Of a DNA stretch of 47,739 nucleotides, positions 1-10,465 are shown in pieces. Below the pieces are notes generated by a model, which saw only the letters and a list, made by a program, of their open reading frames with translations, searched no databases and was not told the origin of the DNA. Made by a program: the position numbers and the translations under genes. The DNA comes from Cylindrobasidium torrendii FP15055 ss-10 (Eukaryota; Basidiomycota; Agaricomycetes; Agaricales; Physalacriaceae). Location: NCBI GenBank assembly GCA_000934385.1, contig KN880615.1, forward strand, positions 1-47,739, written 5' to 3'. The first letter of the stretch is position 1, and every line of letters begins with the position of its first letter.

Positions 1-1180
1 TTTTTCAGATGTTCTTTATTGTACTTATTGTAATGCGAGCCCGTCTAGTATGCTTGCGCCAGGCCATCATTCCGCCACAGTTCTATGCCGGTGATGGGCA
101 GCTCAATTTGGATGTCCCGGCAGATCAGAGGGTTTGGTAAACATAACCAAGCAATTTCGATTTCGATTGCGATTCCGCAGCGTTGTGAAATCCGCTGTAA
201 TTGATTCCATTGTACAGAGATGAAGGATAATCGAGACCTGGCGGCGGGAGCGGCATTTTCCCCACTTGCAAATGATTGTCGCGAAAATAATGCGGAAAAG
301 GTACGCACCCGCAGCTGCTGAGTCACACAATGGGCTTTCGCATTCATCACATGAACTGCTTGAAGGTAGCAATTCCCGCGTTTTCATCACGGGCTAGCAC
401 ATCAGAAATACTCAAAATGAATACAATAAATCTGGTCTGAGTGTGAGACCAGCCCTCCAAGGTCGAAATATACTGAGTGCTGCGCTTCGTCGCTTTTCGA
501 CAACTGCCGAATGCAACGGAAACCCTGAAGTCCATGTTAGGCCTCAGTGGATGAAGAGCACATGCCCAGCTGGCGGCACGACCGGACCGCGTCGACAAAG
601 TTCTCCTCACACGCTCTGCTGCTCAGCAATATAGTCACTCGTACTACCGCCCATATCCGCTTGAATACAAACGTGGTATCCGCGGCATCATGCAAGCCCA
701 CTGAGCAACCAGACGAGACGAACCTCTCAATCCCCAGGACTTGTATAATCGATGCATACGATGCTATAGGCTATAGCGCAACTGAAATTTCATCCTTACC
801 CTCTCGCTTGGTTCCAAATACGTGTCTTTGTACAGGACAACCTTGGTTCTCCCTATCAAAACGGCCGAGTCAACACCATCTTTTTCGGGGAGCTTGTTTG
901 TGGACAAGCAACTCGTACTGTATTTGATGGTTGGGAGTGGGTTCGGAGCTTCCCCGTCCGATGCCCTTCTCCCATCCAGCGGCGACCTGCACACAGTACA
1001 ACCGATAGACTCGCAGTTTGACTCAAGAACAACCATTCAAATTTTTCCTTCGCAAGGGAGATCCCCAGTCGCCGAGGTGTGAACACACCCGCGGTCTTGT
1101 CAGCACAACGAGAAGCACGACATATTGAATTTTGAAGACACCCGTTCTTGGACGTCAGGTTGCATGGTTCAACAAATATG
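1..1180. other. Left-edge intergenic or unresolved stretch
   Basis: Short open frames occur on both strands, the longest being 126 codons (+, 547-927) and 155 codons (-, 856-1323, overlapping the cyclophilin 3' end). None has a recognisable domain, and none joins through good GT-AG introns into a longer protein. A small region near 150-175 repeats a TTTCGATT-like hexamer and gives an Arg-Asn repeat in one frame, which looks like low complexity. The part next to 1180 probably holds the 3' UTR of the cyclophilin gene. I see nothing else that can be supported. Confidence 0.4.
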
Positions 1181-2204
1181 CTAATCAAGGTCATCCACAA
1201 CGCCCGACTTCTCAATCTTGACCGTGCTAGAGGGTGTCCCGCTCCGGGAACCAGTCTTCTCGACCGTGTATACAACGTCCATCCCTGAAACGACCTCACC
1301 AAATACAACATGGCGGTTATCAAGCTACAAGATGGTCAGATACTTGTCAGATAGAGGCATGGCCAGAGGGAGAAGGCATGCATGCAACAAGAGTGGGAAT
1401 TGAGGAGACACTTACCCATGGCGTTTCAACCGTTGTGATGAAGAACTAATTCCATGTTAGCTCAATGTTGGCTTTATAGTAAGGCCGGACGCACCTGTGA
1501 TCCATTTGTATTTCTCCCTGCATTCGCCATAGAGAGCAGGCCGGGGCGTGTGTGTTTCTTTGCAAAGCTCTCATCTACAGGGAAGTTGTCAGCTCTCGAA
1601 TTTAGAGTTCTTCATTATGTAGACCGTATCGATTTGAGAGGGACGACAAGGCTAAAGCCAAAGAAACAGAGCATGGTCTCACCTTCGAATTTGCCGCCCC
1701 AAATTGATTTTCCACCTGTCCCATTGTGTCGTGTAAAGTCTCCACCCTGGAGCATGAACTAGATGGATAGTTTCAGCATGAAGAGCTCGAGGATGAACAG
1801 TAATGAGAGAGCTCCAAACACGCACCTTGGGAATAATACGGTGAAATCCTGACCCCTCATACCCAAACCCATGCTGCCCTGTCGCGAGTTCCCTGAAGTT
1901 CTGGGCCGTCTTTGGCGTAACATCGTCGTACAGCCGGAACACCATCCTCCCCGCAGGACGCGAGTCAATCGAGATGTCGAACTACAAATACTGCAGTCAG
2001 CCCTCGTGTTTAGTAGTAGAAACGCGTAGCACGCACGAAGACATTTGAGTTCTGCGGGCGCACGATTTTAGTGGGTGTTCCTGCTGGTGCTGCGCCGCTG
2101 TCTGCATTCGACGACCCCCACAACGACCAGGCAAGTGCGGTCGACCCACAGCCGCCCCCGAGAGCACCTGCGGCGTAGCGGCGGAAGAGAGAGGACGCCA
2201 TCAC
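1181..2204 (-). CDS. Cyclophilin-type peptidyl-prolyl cis-trans isomerase, probably mitochondrial
   Basis: Six exons join to 217 aa: 2037-2204, 1826-1981, 1683-1758, 1495-1574, 1416-1445 and 1181-1324, all with GT-AG introns and matching phases. Family knowledge: cyclophilins catalyse proline cis/trans isomerisation and bind cyclosporin A. In the sequence, residues 1-50 form an Arg/Ala/Gly/Ser leader without a domain, read as a mitochondrial presequence. The cyclophilin fold follows, with [15 protein letters not shown], the catalytic Arg motif GFHRIIPK, the core FMLQGGDFT, the loop [15 protein letters not shown] and the cyclosporin-binding Trp in [14 protein letters not shown]. All active-site hallmarks are intact. 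The start is either of two adjacent ATGs (2204 or 2201). A cytosolic form could in principle start at an internal ATG, but I see no second promoter. The family call is secure; the mitochondrial location is inferred from the leader only. Confidence 0.92.
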
Positions 2205-3178
2205 GTAAATGAATTTGTAGAGTGTGCTTGCAGTCGTCCGGAGCGAATGTCGCGTGTGTGCGCGTGAGGGTTCGGATGAAGCCGTGACGCGCTGCGGTCA
2301 CCTGACGTCCGTCACAGTCTTGTGTGGCGCTGTCCTCGCGGGCCTGCGCGCGGTCCATGCGGGTCGATTGTTCCTGCTCCCAGGGCACTGGATCATCGTA
2401 TTTGTGCACTCGAGATTATAATGAACGATAATTGAAGGGCGCTTGAGTGGACCCAGGGTCGCTGGTTCGTGTGGGTATCGCTGTGAGGGAGTACCGGTGC
2501 GATATTGGACGAGTATCCCTTGGGAGTGAGACCCTTTTCAAAGAGGACTAGGCCTTTGTCTACGGGTACAGGCCTCCGCACTGATTCCGCAAAACGCAAC
2601 ATTCTCCAGGTGGTTGGCCGAAACTGAGGCGCGTCAATGTACTGGCTACTAAATTCGAATCCATTGGAAAGTATCTTGTGTTTCTGGGACCCGAAGGCGG
2701 CCAATCGCGCGTCTTATCTTTCAATACATCGGCAGCAGCCTTGAAGCTTGACAAGTACATTCAGTTCACTGGTTACAACCAGCGTGCAACACAAGGTGTC
2801 GCTCAACTGTTACTTACAAGAGTCACTGTAGTAGTACAATCGGGCCCTGGTTGGACGATCTAGACGTTGCAATCTGTCACTATCCGAAGAGTAGATGGGA
2901 AAGGCAGCCGCGCTGTGGCGGCGGTGACGGTGGCGCTGAGAAACGTGCTCCCGACCATGAGAGGGCGGATCTATTCAGTCGGTTGAACAAAGATTGGGAG
3001 CGAAAATGACGTGACATTCGGACGATGGCGCGGTGGCCACGCAAAATTAATGGAAGAAAAAGAGAGAAAATGGCAGCGCACTGCTGGATAATGCGGCGGG
3101 GTAGCAGGGCCGGGGGCGGGGCATCCAGTCGAGCAGGCGGGGGTAGTAACCGTAGCGAGGGCCCCGGCGGTGGCGTGC
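2205..3178. other. Intergenic region between the divergent cyclophilin and Hsp20 genes
   Basis: About 1 kb holds the 5' flanks of two divergent genes. Open frames on both strands between 2390 and 2860 (103 aa and 66 aa on -, 61 aa on +) overlap each other and show no family motif. They could be remnants or non-coding. The right half (2890-3180) is GC-rich and purine-biased, consistent with a promoter. No TATA box is evident for the cyclophilin gene. Confidence 0.4.
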
Positions 3179-3191
3179 GAAGGTTCAAGAG
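3179..3191. promoter_or_regulatory. Possible heat-shock element upstream of the Hsp20 gene
   Basis: Three alternating nGAAn-type units occur in a row (GAA, TTC, GAG, each separated by two bases), ending about 113 bp before the Hsp20 start codon. This is close to the consensus for heat-shock factor binding, with one mismatch in the third unit. A short AT-rich TATAT follows at 3277-3281, only about 25 bp before the ATG, so its role as a TATA box is unclear. The element fits the downstream gene but rests on a short match. Confidence 0.35.
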
Positions 3192-3303
3192 AGGTGATGA
3201 CATCATGGTCATGGTGACTGGTTGACAAATTGGCCGTGCCTACATCTTTATCCCTTACCCTCACTTTCATCCTTTTATATTCACGACCTGCAGCCGGACG
3301 AGC

Positions 3304-4266
3304 ATGTCGCCACCGCCTCCGTCGCCGACCAATATGCTAACGAAATCAAGGCCAAAGCATCCACCACGCATGGGTTCCTTTAGCAAACGCGCTGCGAGCG
3401 TCGACGGCTTGCGGGAGGTGCCGTTGCCGAGCAAGGAGGATGCGGGAACGGGCAGCAGACTAAGGAAAGAGAGAATAGGCAGCGACGACGAGGATTGGGA
3501 ACAGGCGTCCTGTAACGACCCACAGCCATCAACGAGCACAACACCGCAGACGATCTTGCCCTATTCCCGCCCCTACAGCCAACCACCTCCATCGCCGAAC
3601 ACGGCGCCATCTACACCAACGGCAGGCGATCGCATGAGCAGCGCGTCGTTGCCGCTGCCCAGTCAAATTCCATATCACAGTTTACCGCAAGTGGTCGCCA
3701 ACACGATCCCGGAGGACGGCGAAGTTGCACCACCCCAAGCAGCAGCAGCAACTGCTCCCCATGGCCTTTTGCATGGCCTGTCTCCAACCTCGCCACGACC
3801 GCATTCGTTGCCACCGACAGCCATACCCCGACCACCGTCTATATCGCGGCAAAGACCGAGTACGGCGTCATCGTACGCCTCGTCGGCGTCGTCAACATAC
3901 CCTCCACCAGAACCACCGCAAATCTTACAGCCTGCACAGCCACCACCCGCCGCGACGCTCAACGCTACGGAGCCCCACGCCTCGTTCTTACCACCAGCAG
4001 CGCAGCCTGCCGACGCATGGATCGAGGTGGAGACGACCCCGACAGAGTATCGGCTCAATGTGCGTTTGCCAGGCTTCAAGCGCGATGCAATCACACTTGC
4101 AACAAAGAAGCGCCGAATCCTTCACGTGGTCGCAGACTCTTGGGAGGTCGGCGGCGGCCATTTTGAGCGCCGCATCTCCTTTGGCTACGACGCAGACCTC
4201 GTTTCTGTTCGAGCAGAATTCGATGGAGAGATGCTGCGTGTAATCGTCCCACGGAGGGGCACTTGA
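3304..4266 (+). CDS. Hsp20/alpha-crystallin domain protein with long Pro/Ser-rich N-terminus
   Basis: A single exon encodes 320 aa. The C-terminal 90 residues (about 232-318) form an alpha-crystallin domain: DAWIEVETTPTEYRLNVRLP, then GFKRDAITLATKKRRILHVV, a FERRISFG strand and a closing GEMLRVIVPRR. Small heat-shock proteins bind unfolding clients without ATP. The first roughly 225 residues are low in order and rich in Pro, Ser and Ala, with early basic and acidic patches (an SDDEDWEQA cluster near residue 60). That is far longer than the N-terminus of a classic sHsp of 150-200 aa in total. The protein ends almost at the end of the domain, without the usual C-terminal I-x-I tail. The ATG at 3304 is the first in frame. 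Role as a chaperone is inferred from the domain; the disordered extension suggests a specialised or regulatory form. Confidence 0.8.
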   Translation: MSPPPPSPTNMLTKSRPKHPPRMGSFSKRAASVDGLREVPLPSKEDAGTGSRLRKERIGSDDEDWEQASCNDPQPSTSTTPQTILPYSRPYSQPPPSPNTAPSTPTAGDRMSSASLPLPSQIPYHSLPQVVANTIPEDGEVAPPQAAAATAPHGLLHGLSPTSPRPHSLPPTAIPRPPSISRQRPSTASSYASSASSTYPPPEPPQILQPAQPPPAATLNATEPHASFLPPAAQPADAWIEVETTPTEYRLNVRLPGFKRDAITLATKKRRILHVVADSWEVGGGHFERRISFGYDADLVSVRAEFDGEMLRVIVPRRGT

Positions 4267-5062
4267 TCACCCCCCCGTCCATCCCTTCGTTTTTCTGCAT
4301 CAAAAATTCTTACGTTCTTGCATCTGCCCTTTCCCGACCTTTTGCATTATCACCACCCGTCCATACCCAATCAGCACGTTATTTATCGCCTCTACACCAT
4401 CCTACCCTACCAGCCGGACTACCTTACGCCCCCGCACGCGTCCGTCGATGTGCTATACATTATCTCGTACTTACGCTTCGTCTCTGCCCATCCAATCTCG
4501 TGGTGTCGTTGGTTTGTTGTACAACCAAATATGATGTACTGTGAATAGCCAACAGCCATTCCTTTCGGACTCTAATTCCTTTTTCTTGCTTTTTTGTGAT
4601 TTTTTTTCGGTCCTTCCGCCCTCTCTTTGCCGCTCCACAGCACAAGTCGTTCGATTCGGTTTTTTCGCATGGTGTGCGAGCACTCCAAGGCCCCCGTGGA
4701 GCGCGCAGCTTCCGCCCACTGTCCCCTGGTGGCTCGGGTTTCTGACTCAATCAACAGGCTTTCGTGCCCTCACTCGATATATCACCACCTGACTCACAAG
4801 TTCATTCCTCCGCCCTGCGAAATGATACCCTTTGATCTTTGACTTGCATTCCCCCCGCATTCTGGTGGAAGTTTAAACCTTATCAACAAGGACATCAGTT
4901 GAACAGCGTCACGCAGAGATGGCCGCGCGCGCTCCCGTCGGATGCAAGGTATGCAAAAGCTTGAAACGACGGGCCAAAGAGCCTTTCTTCAATTTGTCAC
5001 TGACAGTCTGAGTGTGAATAGGGGCCCGCTGCCACGGTGTGGCGCAGGGGCCGACTGATATC
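4267..5062. other. Intergenic: Hsp20 3' flank and tRNA upstream region
   Basis: The first half is pyrimidine-rich, with runs of CT and T, and probably carries the Hsp20 3' UTR. A short ATG frame at 4920 runs ten codons to a possible GT donor, but the continuation would read into the tRNA gene, so I do not call it. Nothing else is supported. Confidence 0.4.
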
Positions 5063-5166
5063 GCCTCCTTGGCTCAGTTGGCTAGAGCGCAGGTCTCATA
5101 CGAAAGTGTGATCGAGCATTCGCTTGAGAAATCCTGAGGTCGCAAGTTCGAGCCTTGCAGGGGGCA
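5063..5166 (+). tRNA. tRNA-Met (CAT), elongator type, with intron
   Basis: A full cloverleaf is visible. The 7-bp acceptor stem is GCCTCCT at 5063-5069 with AGGGGGC at 5159-5165. The D arm is GCTC/GAGC. The anticodon stem is CAGG/CCTG with CAT at 5097-5099 in loop CTCATAA. The T arm is a perfect 5-bp stem around TTCGAGC, which also forms the internal B box. Discriminator A is at 5166. An intron of about 29 nt (roughly 5101-5129) interrupts the loop one base 3' of the anticodon, the standard eukaryotic position. The stem base pair next to the loop is a T-T mismatch. The acceptor-stem sequence fits elongator rather than initiator tRNA-Met. A TTTT run at 5185-5188 is the likely RNA polymerase III terminator. 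Confidence 0.92.
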
Positions 5167-5421
5167 ACTGGATAACCGTCGTTGTTTTGACATTCAGATG
5201 TTGCAGCTACGACTTTTGTCCCGACTAACTTCGCGGTATAGCAAAAGACATCAGAACTGAGAATTCACCGTTGAGAGCAGAAAACATCCACGTGTAGATT
5301 CAGTCCATCATTGGTAATGCACATACAAAACTAGAAGGATAACCACATTTGGGGCCGAATTTCCAACGAATCATTGGACAATTGTATTGAACTACTACGG
5401 TCATTCGTAGAGAGGTTGCAT

Positions 5422-6598
5422 TCACGGGTTCACTATCGCCATCCCTCCATCTACCTTGAGTACCACACCATTCACGAACGCATTGGAAGCCAGATATACC
5501 GCCGTTGTGCCCATTTCCTCGGCTCTGCGAAGTTTTGAGAATGTGATATTGGCGACACGTTGAGAGGGGAAACATGCGTACCTTCCTCCACGCTTTGCCG
5601 GCGCGGCGCTTACGTGCCCCCGTGCAGCATTCTTTGCAAGCTCGTCCAACCCATCCTTCCCAAAGTTGCGGTCCGATATCTCGGAGGGGAACATCCCAGG
5701 CGCAATCGTATTGACGCGGATGGGCGTGTTATTCTGTGCAAAGTGAAACGCTAGGACCAACGACATCTGCTCGAGTGCGGCTTTGGTTGCCGTGTATGCG
5801 AGCTATCGTGGTAAAATGCATTAGTATTAGCGGGCGGCGGGATGCATCACAAACAACGTACGCTTCCGTAAACCCCAGCGCCAACAGCCATGGTCGAGGT
5901 TGTGCTCGATATGTTGATCACGCTTGCTGAGGCTTGCGGCCCTCGAGCCTCAGCGCCTGCCTTGAGAAGCGGCACAAAGGCGCGGACAACAAAGAATGGC
6001 ATGATGCTGTTGATATGAAAAATGTCCTTCCAGTCTTGTACGTTTTCAGGCTCCATGCTATCTGCCGGATATGCAGCAGCCTTGCGCGCGCTGAAGCCAT
6101 CTGGGTCAGATTTGGAGCCTGCAAATCCAGCACTGTAGCCTACAGTTAGTCTCAAAGGTATGAAACGAGTCGTGTGAAATTACGCACTTGTTCACCAGAA
6201 CGTCGAGTTTGCCATCTGCCTGAAGAATGGTTTCTACAGCGCGCGCAATGTCTTCCTCATTCCCAACGTCCATCTGCAGTCTGAAAGGAGCATTGATTAG
6301 CTTTTCACAGGAAACACTTTCATCGTACTGAAAGGACGAACGGGACCAAGCTACCAGTACCATCGGTAACTTTGGACGTAACTATCGCCTTCTCCAGGAC
6401 ATTCAGTCTGCGTCCGGTGATATACACCTTTGCGCCTGCATTTGCAAGACCTTCTGCAATCATCAACCCACTGGGAAATGAATATCAGACACTCAGGGGA
6501 TTTCTGAAATATCAATGAGAAGCTTACATCCCAGTACCACCACCAGTAACCAACGCGGTCTGTTTTTGCAACGGGGGAGTGCTGAAAGCGGAAGACAT
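5422..6598 (-). CDS. Short-chain dehydrogenase/reductase (classical SDR)
   Basis: Several exons join to about 300 aa of a classical Rossmann-fold NAD(P)(H) oxidoreductase. Exon 1 (6528-6598) begins MSSAFSTPPLQKQTALVTGG and completes the cofactor motif TGGGTGIG across the first intron. GAKVYITGRR follows, so an Arg pair sits at the end of the second strand and favours NADPH. Then come QMDVGNEEDIARAV, LDVLVNK/N and the catalytic Ser strand SVINISST. The active site YTATK (the Y-x-x-x-K pair) follows an intron, then RVNTIAPGMFPSEI and the C-terminal LKVDGGMAIVNP. All catalytic residues are present. The substrate cannot be told from sequence. The protein resembles fungal SDRs of secondary or lipid metabolism. 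Small-intron boundaries near 5575-5590 and 6300-6360 are approximate. It is divergent from F-box 1. Confidence 0.88.
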
Positions 6599-7059
6599 TG
6601 CTGAGCGGGTTAGAAGGGAACGAGAGGTTGCTTTTTTTTGCAAGGAAAACCCGGAATCTTATACTCTCCATCGGTGTGGCGGATGGCGGCATAGCGAGAA
6701 TATTAGTATTACTCATACATGCTGGGCGGGGTCCGGGCGGTACACACTAAGCGATTAAATCGCGTTCTCATTGCTTCAAAATGTTAGCTTGAGTGATGAT
6801 ATGAATTGTAGCCGGATATGTCGGCGTAGCGAGATATGGACTGTAAAGCCATGAGCTACTCATTCGTGGACGAGCTTGTAATGTTCTTAATGGGGCTTAC
6901 TATGAGCTCGACGAAACATAATTGGTGATATAGAACAAATTGGGCCGGAAGAGGTCCATGAGCAACTTTACTCGTCTTCGGCCTGTTGTGGGCCCACAGA
7001 ACGTTGAGAACAACACACCGATCATCCCCACGTGGTTACATTGATCTCTATCACCGACC
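6599..7059. other. Divergent promoter region, SDR / F-box 1
   Basis: This 461-bp gap separates two genes transcribed away from each other. It is moderately AT-rich around 6720-6900. No clear TATA box, repeat or open frame with a known motif is visible. Confidence 0.4.
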
Positions 7060-8592
7060 ATGATGGCGGAACCCACGGATGCCTTTTTGAAATCGAACCC
7101 GCCGGACTTCCCATGGATACCTCGACTATTCAACAGCAATGAAGTCCCTTCGGCCGATGAGCGCAGGAAGCTGGAAGACGTGCTCCCGCGCCTGACCAAC
7201 GAGGCCGCCCAGCTGGAGGAAGAAATAGCCGCGTTGAAGGAACGGCACTCAAAGATAATGGGAAAAGTTCATGGGATCCAATCCGCTCTACATCCTCAGC
7301 GTGTCATACCAGACGATATTCTACGTGAAATTTTTGCATTCTGTGTGCCCTGGTGTTTTGAAACTCCCTCCGAGCTGGTGCCACTGCCACTTGAATCCTC
7401 CACCGACGCCTCGGAACCACCTTGGACTCTTTCGCAGGTCTGTCGTAACTGGCGCGCCGTGGCTCTCTCCTGTCCACACCTGTGGTCAGCCGTACAGATC
7501 GAGTATTCCGCGACGTTATTGGACCAATGCAACCGCCATCCCACAAGCTGGGCCGACAGACTGGCCCTCATCAGTTCGTGGTCCGCGCCATTACCTTTAC
7601 GCGTGCATATCCTCTCTTATCAGTATATTCACTACCTGGAACATTCCTGGGATACTTCAGGTCTTGACAAGGAGCGATGGCAAACCCTCTATATGCAGGG
7701 CACTTCCCATCTAATATCTTCGACCATTGCGGAGCAACCATTTCCATTGTTGACCGACCTATCTCTTGACTATCAGTCGGCATTCTGGGAAAGTTTTCAT
7801 TGCCAACTCCCGGCGTTGCGCCGGCTGGAGCAACACAACCGTTTGGCGAGCAGGTTTGGGCCGATTTTACCATGGGAACAAATCACCCACTACACGTCGG
7901 TGGACAGTAATGTCTATTTCATCTGTGCTATGACCAATGTGCAGGAAATCACTATAGAGCATTCTAGCCCCGCTACTATGCACTTCGGAGGCGGTCGCAC
8001 GACTCTGGCGCATGCAACACACCTCAGGGTGATCAACACCAATGAAGAAGTCTCTCTTCCTGGAATTTTCAATATACTTGATTTACCTGTTCTTCACACC
8101 CTCGTCCTGCACGTCCCCGAAAACTTTGGGTTCACAGGATACGACTGGGTTCCAACCGAGGACAAGCTGCCAGGCTCCATCATTAACCTCTCGATTTCAG
8201 GAGTCGCAACCCTCAAGAAGAAGAACATCAACATGCACTGTCGTCTCCTGCTTCAACGGCTTCCCGAGGTGCAGGTCCTACACATCGAGGGCGAGAACAT
8301 GGGGTGTATCATCAAATATCTTCACACCCATAACATGCTCATGCACCTGCGCGATATCCGCCTAACCGTAACAAAGGACGACCTGGACACTAAAAGCCTA
8401 AAGCGCTTGGTGAAGCTGTGCAAGCGTGCAGCTATGAAGGTTGTCACATTTCAATGTCCTGCGTACATTACGAAGGCGGCGAAGAAAATGTGGAAAGTGG
8501 ATATCATGCAAATGGTCGAGCCCGCATTCTCTGTCCCCATTCTGGGTGGGGTGGAGGTTCTCTTCGATACTGACGGGCAAAATTCGATGTAG
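7060..8592 (+). CDS. F-box protein 1 (F-box plus leucine-rich C-terminus)
   Basis: A single exon encodes 510 aa. Residues about 22-34 carry a short motif, LFNSNEVPS, that recurs in two other F-box genes of this window. A predicted coiled coil follows (about 35-75, with the heptad-like stretch QLEEEIAALKERHSK). The F-box core is at about 81-145: IPDDILREIFAFCVPW, then SQVCRNWRAVALSCPHLWS. The remaining roughly 365 residues show irregular Leu-rich strands (for example LPALRRLEQ and LPVLHTLVLHVP), as in mushroom F-box proteins with degenerate leucine-rich repeats. Family role: F-box proteins dock on Skp1 within SCF ubiquitin ligases and the C-terminus picks the substrate. The substrate here is unknown. 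Either of two adjacent ATGs may be the start. Confidence 0.85.
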   Translation: MMAEPTDAFLKSNPPDFPWIPRLFNSNEVPSADERRKLEDVLPRLTNEAAQLEEEIAALKERHSKIMGKVHGIQSALHPQRVIPDDILREIFAFCVPWCFETPSELVPLPLESSTDASEPPWTLSQVCRNWRAVALSCPHLWSAVQIEYSATLLDQCNRHPTSWADRLALISSWSAPLPLRVHILSYQYIHYLEHSWDTSGLDKERWQTLYMQGTSHLISSTIAEQPFPLLTDLSLDYQSAFWESFHCQLPALRRLEQHNRLASRFGPILPWEQITHYTSVDSNVYFICAMTNVQEITIEHSSPATMHFGGGRTTLAHATHLRVINTNEEVSLPGIFNILDLPVLHTLVLHVPENFGFTGYDWVPTEDKLPGSIINLSISGVATLKKKNINMHCRLLLQRLPEVQVLHIEGENMGCIIKYLHTHNMLMHLRDIRLTVTKDDLDTKSLKRLVKLCKRAAMKVVTFQCPAYITKAAKKMWKVDIMQMVEPAFSVPILGGVEVLFDTDGQNSM

Positions 8593-9126
8593 GGACATGT
8601 ATCTTCCTCTGCTCTATGTAGCGTACTGTATGGCCGTATAAACGCCTGGTCGAATAGTACGTAAATTGTTTGATACAAATGCTAAGTGATGGACCCCTAC
8701 GAAGACGGCCTCAAAGCAAGTCCCGCCAAGTAGACCTGTCGGGGGACATGGCAGACAGAGATTCCCCCGCTTCATCGACACGGCTCGCAGCCTGAGTTGT
8801 GTGTCGCTGTCTAACGTAACTTGTGTGATTCCCTTCGCCTCGCTTAACCTTATTAGCTAGCGTTACTTCGCCCGATACCTCTATAACGATTAACCTGCGT
8901 CTGATCTAGTTCGAAATTGAACTGGCAATATAGCCTAACAAGAAGAAGAACACGCGGGGCAGACTCGTTTCTAATGTTAAAGGGAAGTGCGCTAGCTTTG
9001 AGCTTGATTTCAAGTTGGCGAACGGGATATTAAGAAGATTTGATTATGATTAGAACGCAGAGAAGGAGAAGAGCCGGCTGGATCTCCTTGATTCTTGCTA
9101 TGTGCACGTCGCTCCTGGTCAAACGG
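8593..9126. other. Intergenic
   Basis: The region between F-box 1 and the candidate secreted-protein gene holds the 3' flanks of both. It has only very short open frames, and I see no repeats, RNA genes or motifs. Confidence 0.4.
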
Positions 9127-9426
9127 TCAGTGATGCCAAAGCGACAACGCGCCATCGCAACGCACCACCCCGGTGACGACGGTTGAACATATCGTGTTGT
9201 GGCCGTTCGACTCTTGCGCGAGAGAGCGTTTACTATAGAGGGTCATGAGCGTGGCCTGCAACAAGTTGGATGTAATCCATGTGCATGGATGTGTCTATAG
9301 AAGTGTCGTACGCACCCAGGTTGGCGAGTCTACACTTTGTTCGGAGGGGCCGTCGCGCGGCACAGCGATGGGAGCGCTAGAGACAGCGACAATGAGGGTG
9401 GAAAGAATGATGATAGCGAAGCGCAT
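9127..9426 (-). CDS. Candidate small secreted protein, 79 aa
   Basis: Two exons, 9316-9426 and 9127-9255, are joined by a 60-nt GTGCGT...CAG intron in phase 0 and give 79 aa. The N-terminus MRFAIIILSTLIVAVSSAPI is a textbook signal peptide: one Arg, then a hydrophobic core and an SSA-type cleavage site. The mature part of about 60 residues holds two Cys (TICSTVVTGVVRC) and a KR pair (YSKRSLAQE) that a Kex2-type protease could cut. A TTTAAAT box lies near 9521-9530, about 95-105 bp upstream of the ATG on this strand. No family is recognised. Support is the signal peptide, the intron and the frame agreement across it; a chance arrangement is possible. If real it is an orphan effector- or peptide-like gene. 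Confidence 0.42.
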
Positions 9427-10420
9427 TGCGAATGGAATGAAAGAAGGAAAGGCAGATTATCGAGGTCTTGGTGGTAAGTGATGAAGACGAACGAGGTGGG
9501 GCATCAAGTCAACATCAGGTATTTAAACTGAAGATCGTTTCGACGTCATTCTGTTGGTTGCTGCGGGCTCGACCCAAGTATCCCAGGAATAATATGTAAT
9601 CACACTCTCCATTGGGCGACGAGATATAGGGCGCACCGACATTGGCACCGGCGAGACAGAATTTCCTGCACTGGGCGTCGCACGCAGTGATACCGCAACG
9701 CTAAACGTTGCAAGGTTTCACCAACACTTGTGAGTCTGAGCAGTACACGGGTGGTGAAGTTTACTTGACATATCTGAGATACGTATGCGAGTGAGTGCAT
9801 GAGATATCGCAGGCCAGAATCCAGATGGTGGGTGGTGGTACAGCCGAATGGCATCACTCTCAAGTAAGGATTCTAAATGACTTTCAGGACTAAACTCACA
9901 AGCATGAAACTGTTTGTTTCTCCCACCTCATCTCATCTTCGAGTTAAGCGATGTACAGCTTACATCAGGTTGACGAGTGTCTCTGCAAACAGTGAGGTAT
10001 GATAATTGTGACTGTCACTTACCATTTCATCGAGGTTCCTTCCCATCGACGATCTGTACCTATCTGCAGGTTCAACACGATCTTGTCGTTGAGAGTTGAG
10101 TGAGAGAGTAAACTCGAGGCGCATCACGCGCCGTACCGGCCCGCACTCTCTTTGGAGTAATTTCCAAATCGGTGTTCGTGGAATGATGGGCGGTGAGCCC
10201 CACGGCAGCGTTTCTCGTCACAGAATCCCTGCGCCCCACATTTCCTGCAAAATACAAGAGAGAGAGCTTTGATATCCTCACCGATACGTCGTAGCTTAGC
10301 GTTCTCACGGGACCACTCACTGACAACTCATTCCTCCATTTCAGTCGCCGGTGATGGTCAGGTACAGTCTCCTCGCCAATTCAAGACTCCATCGGCGTCA
10401 AAGGATACGCTCTAACGCCC
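9427..10420. other. Intergenic upstream of the UNC93-like gene
   Basis: About 1 kb has scattered open frames of under 90 codons on the - strand (9600-9863 and 10072-10326) that lack recognisable motifs and do not join well. It probably contains the promoters of the two flanking genes. Nothing else is supported. Confidence 0.35.
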
Positions 10421-10421
10421 C

Positions 10422-10429
10422 TATATAAG
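10422..10429 (+). promoter_or_regulatory. TATA box of the UNC93-like gene
   Basis: TATATAAG lies 37-44 bp before the start codon at 10466. The 5' UTR would be very short (about 5-15 nt) if transcription starts about 30 bp downstream of it, unless start sites are scattered as is common in fungi. Confidence 0.5.
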
Positions 10430-10465
10430 GCGAGTCGTGTCAACCCAGGCATCCTCACTACTACC

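Noticed and set aside
4920..5030. Short ATG exon (MAARAPVGCK) with a GT donor before the tRNA
   Set aside because: The only good continuation would read into the tRNA gene; no homology recognised.
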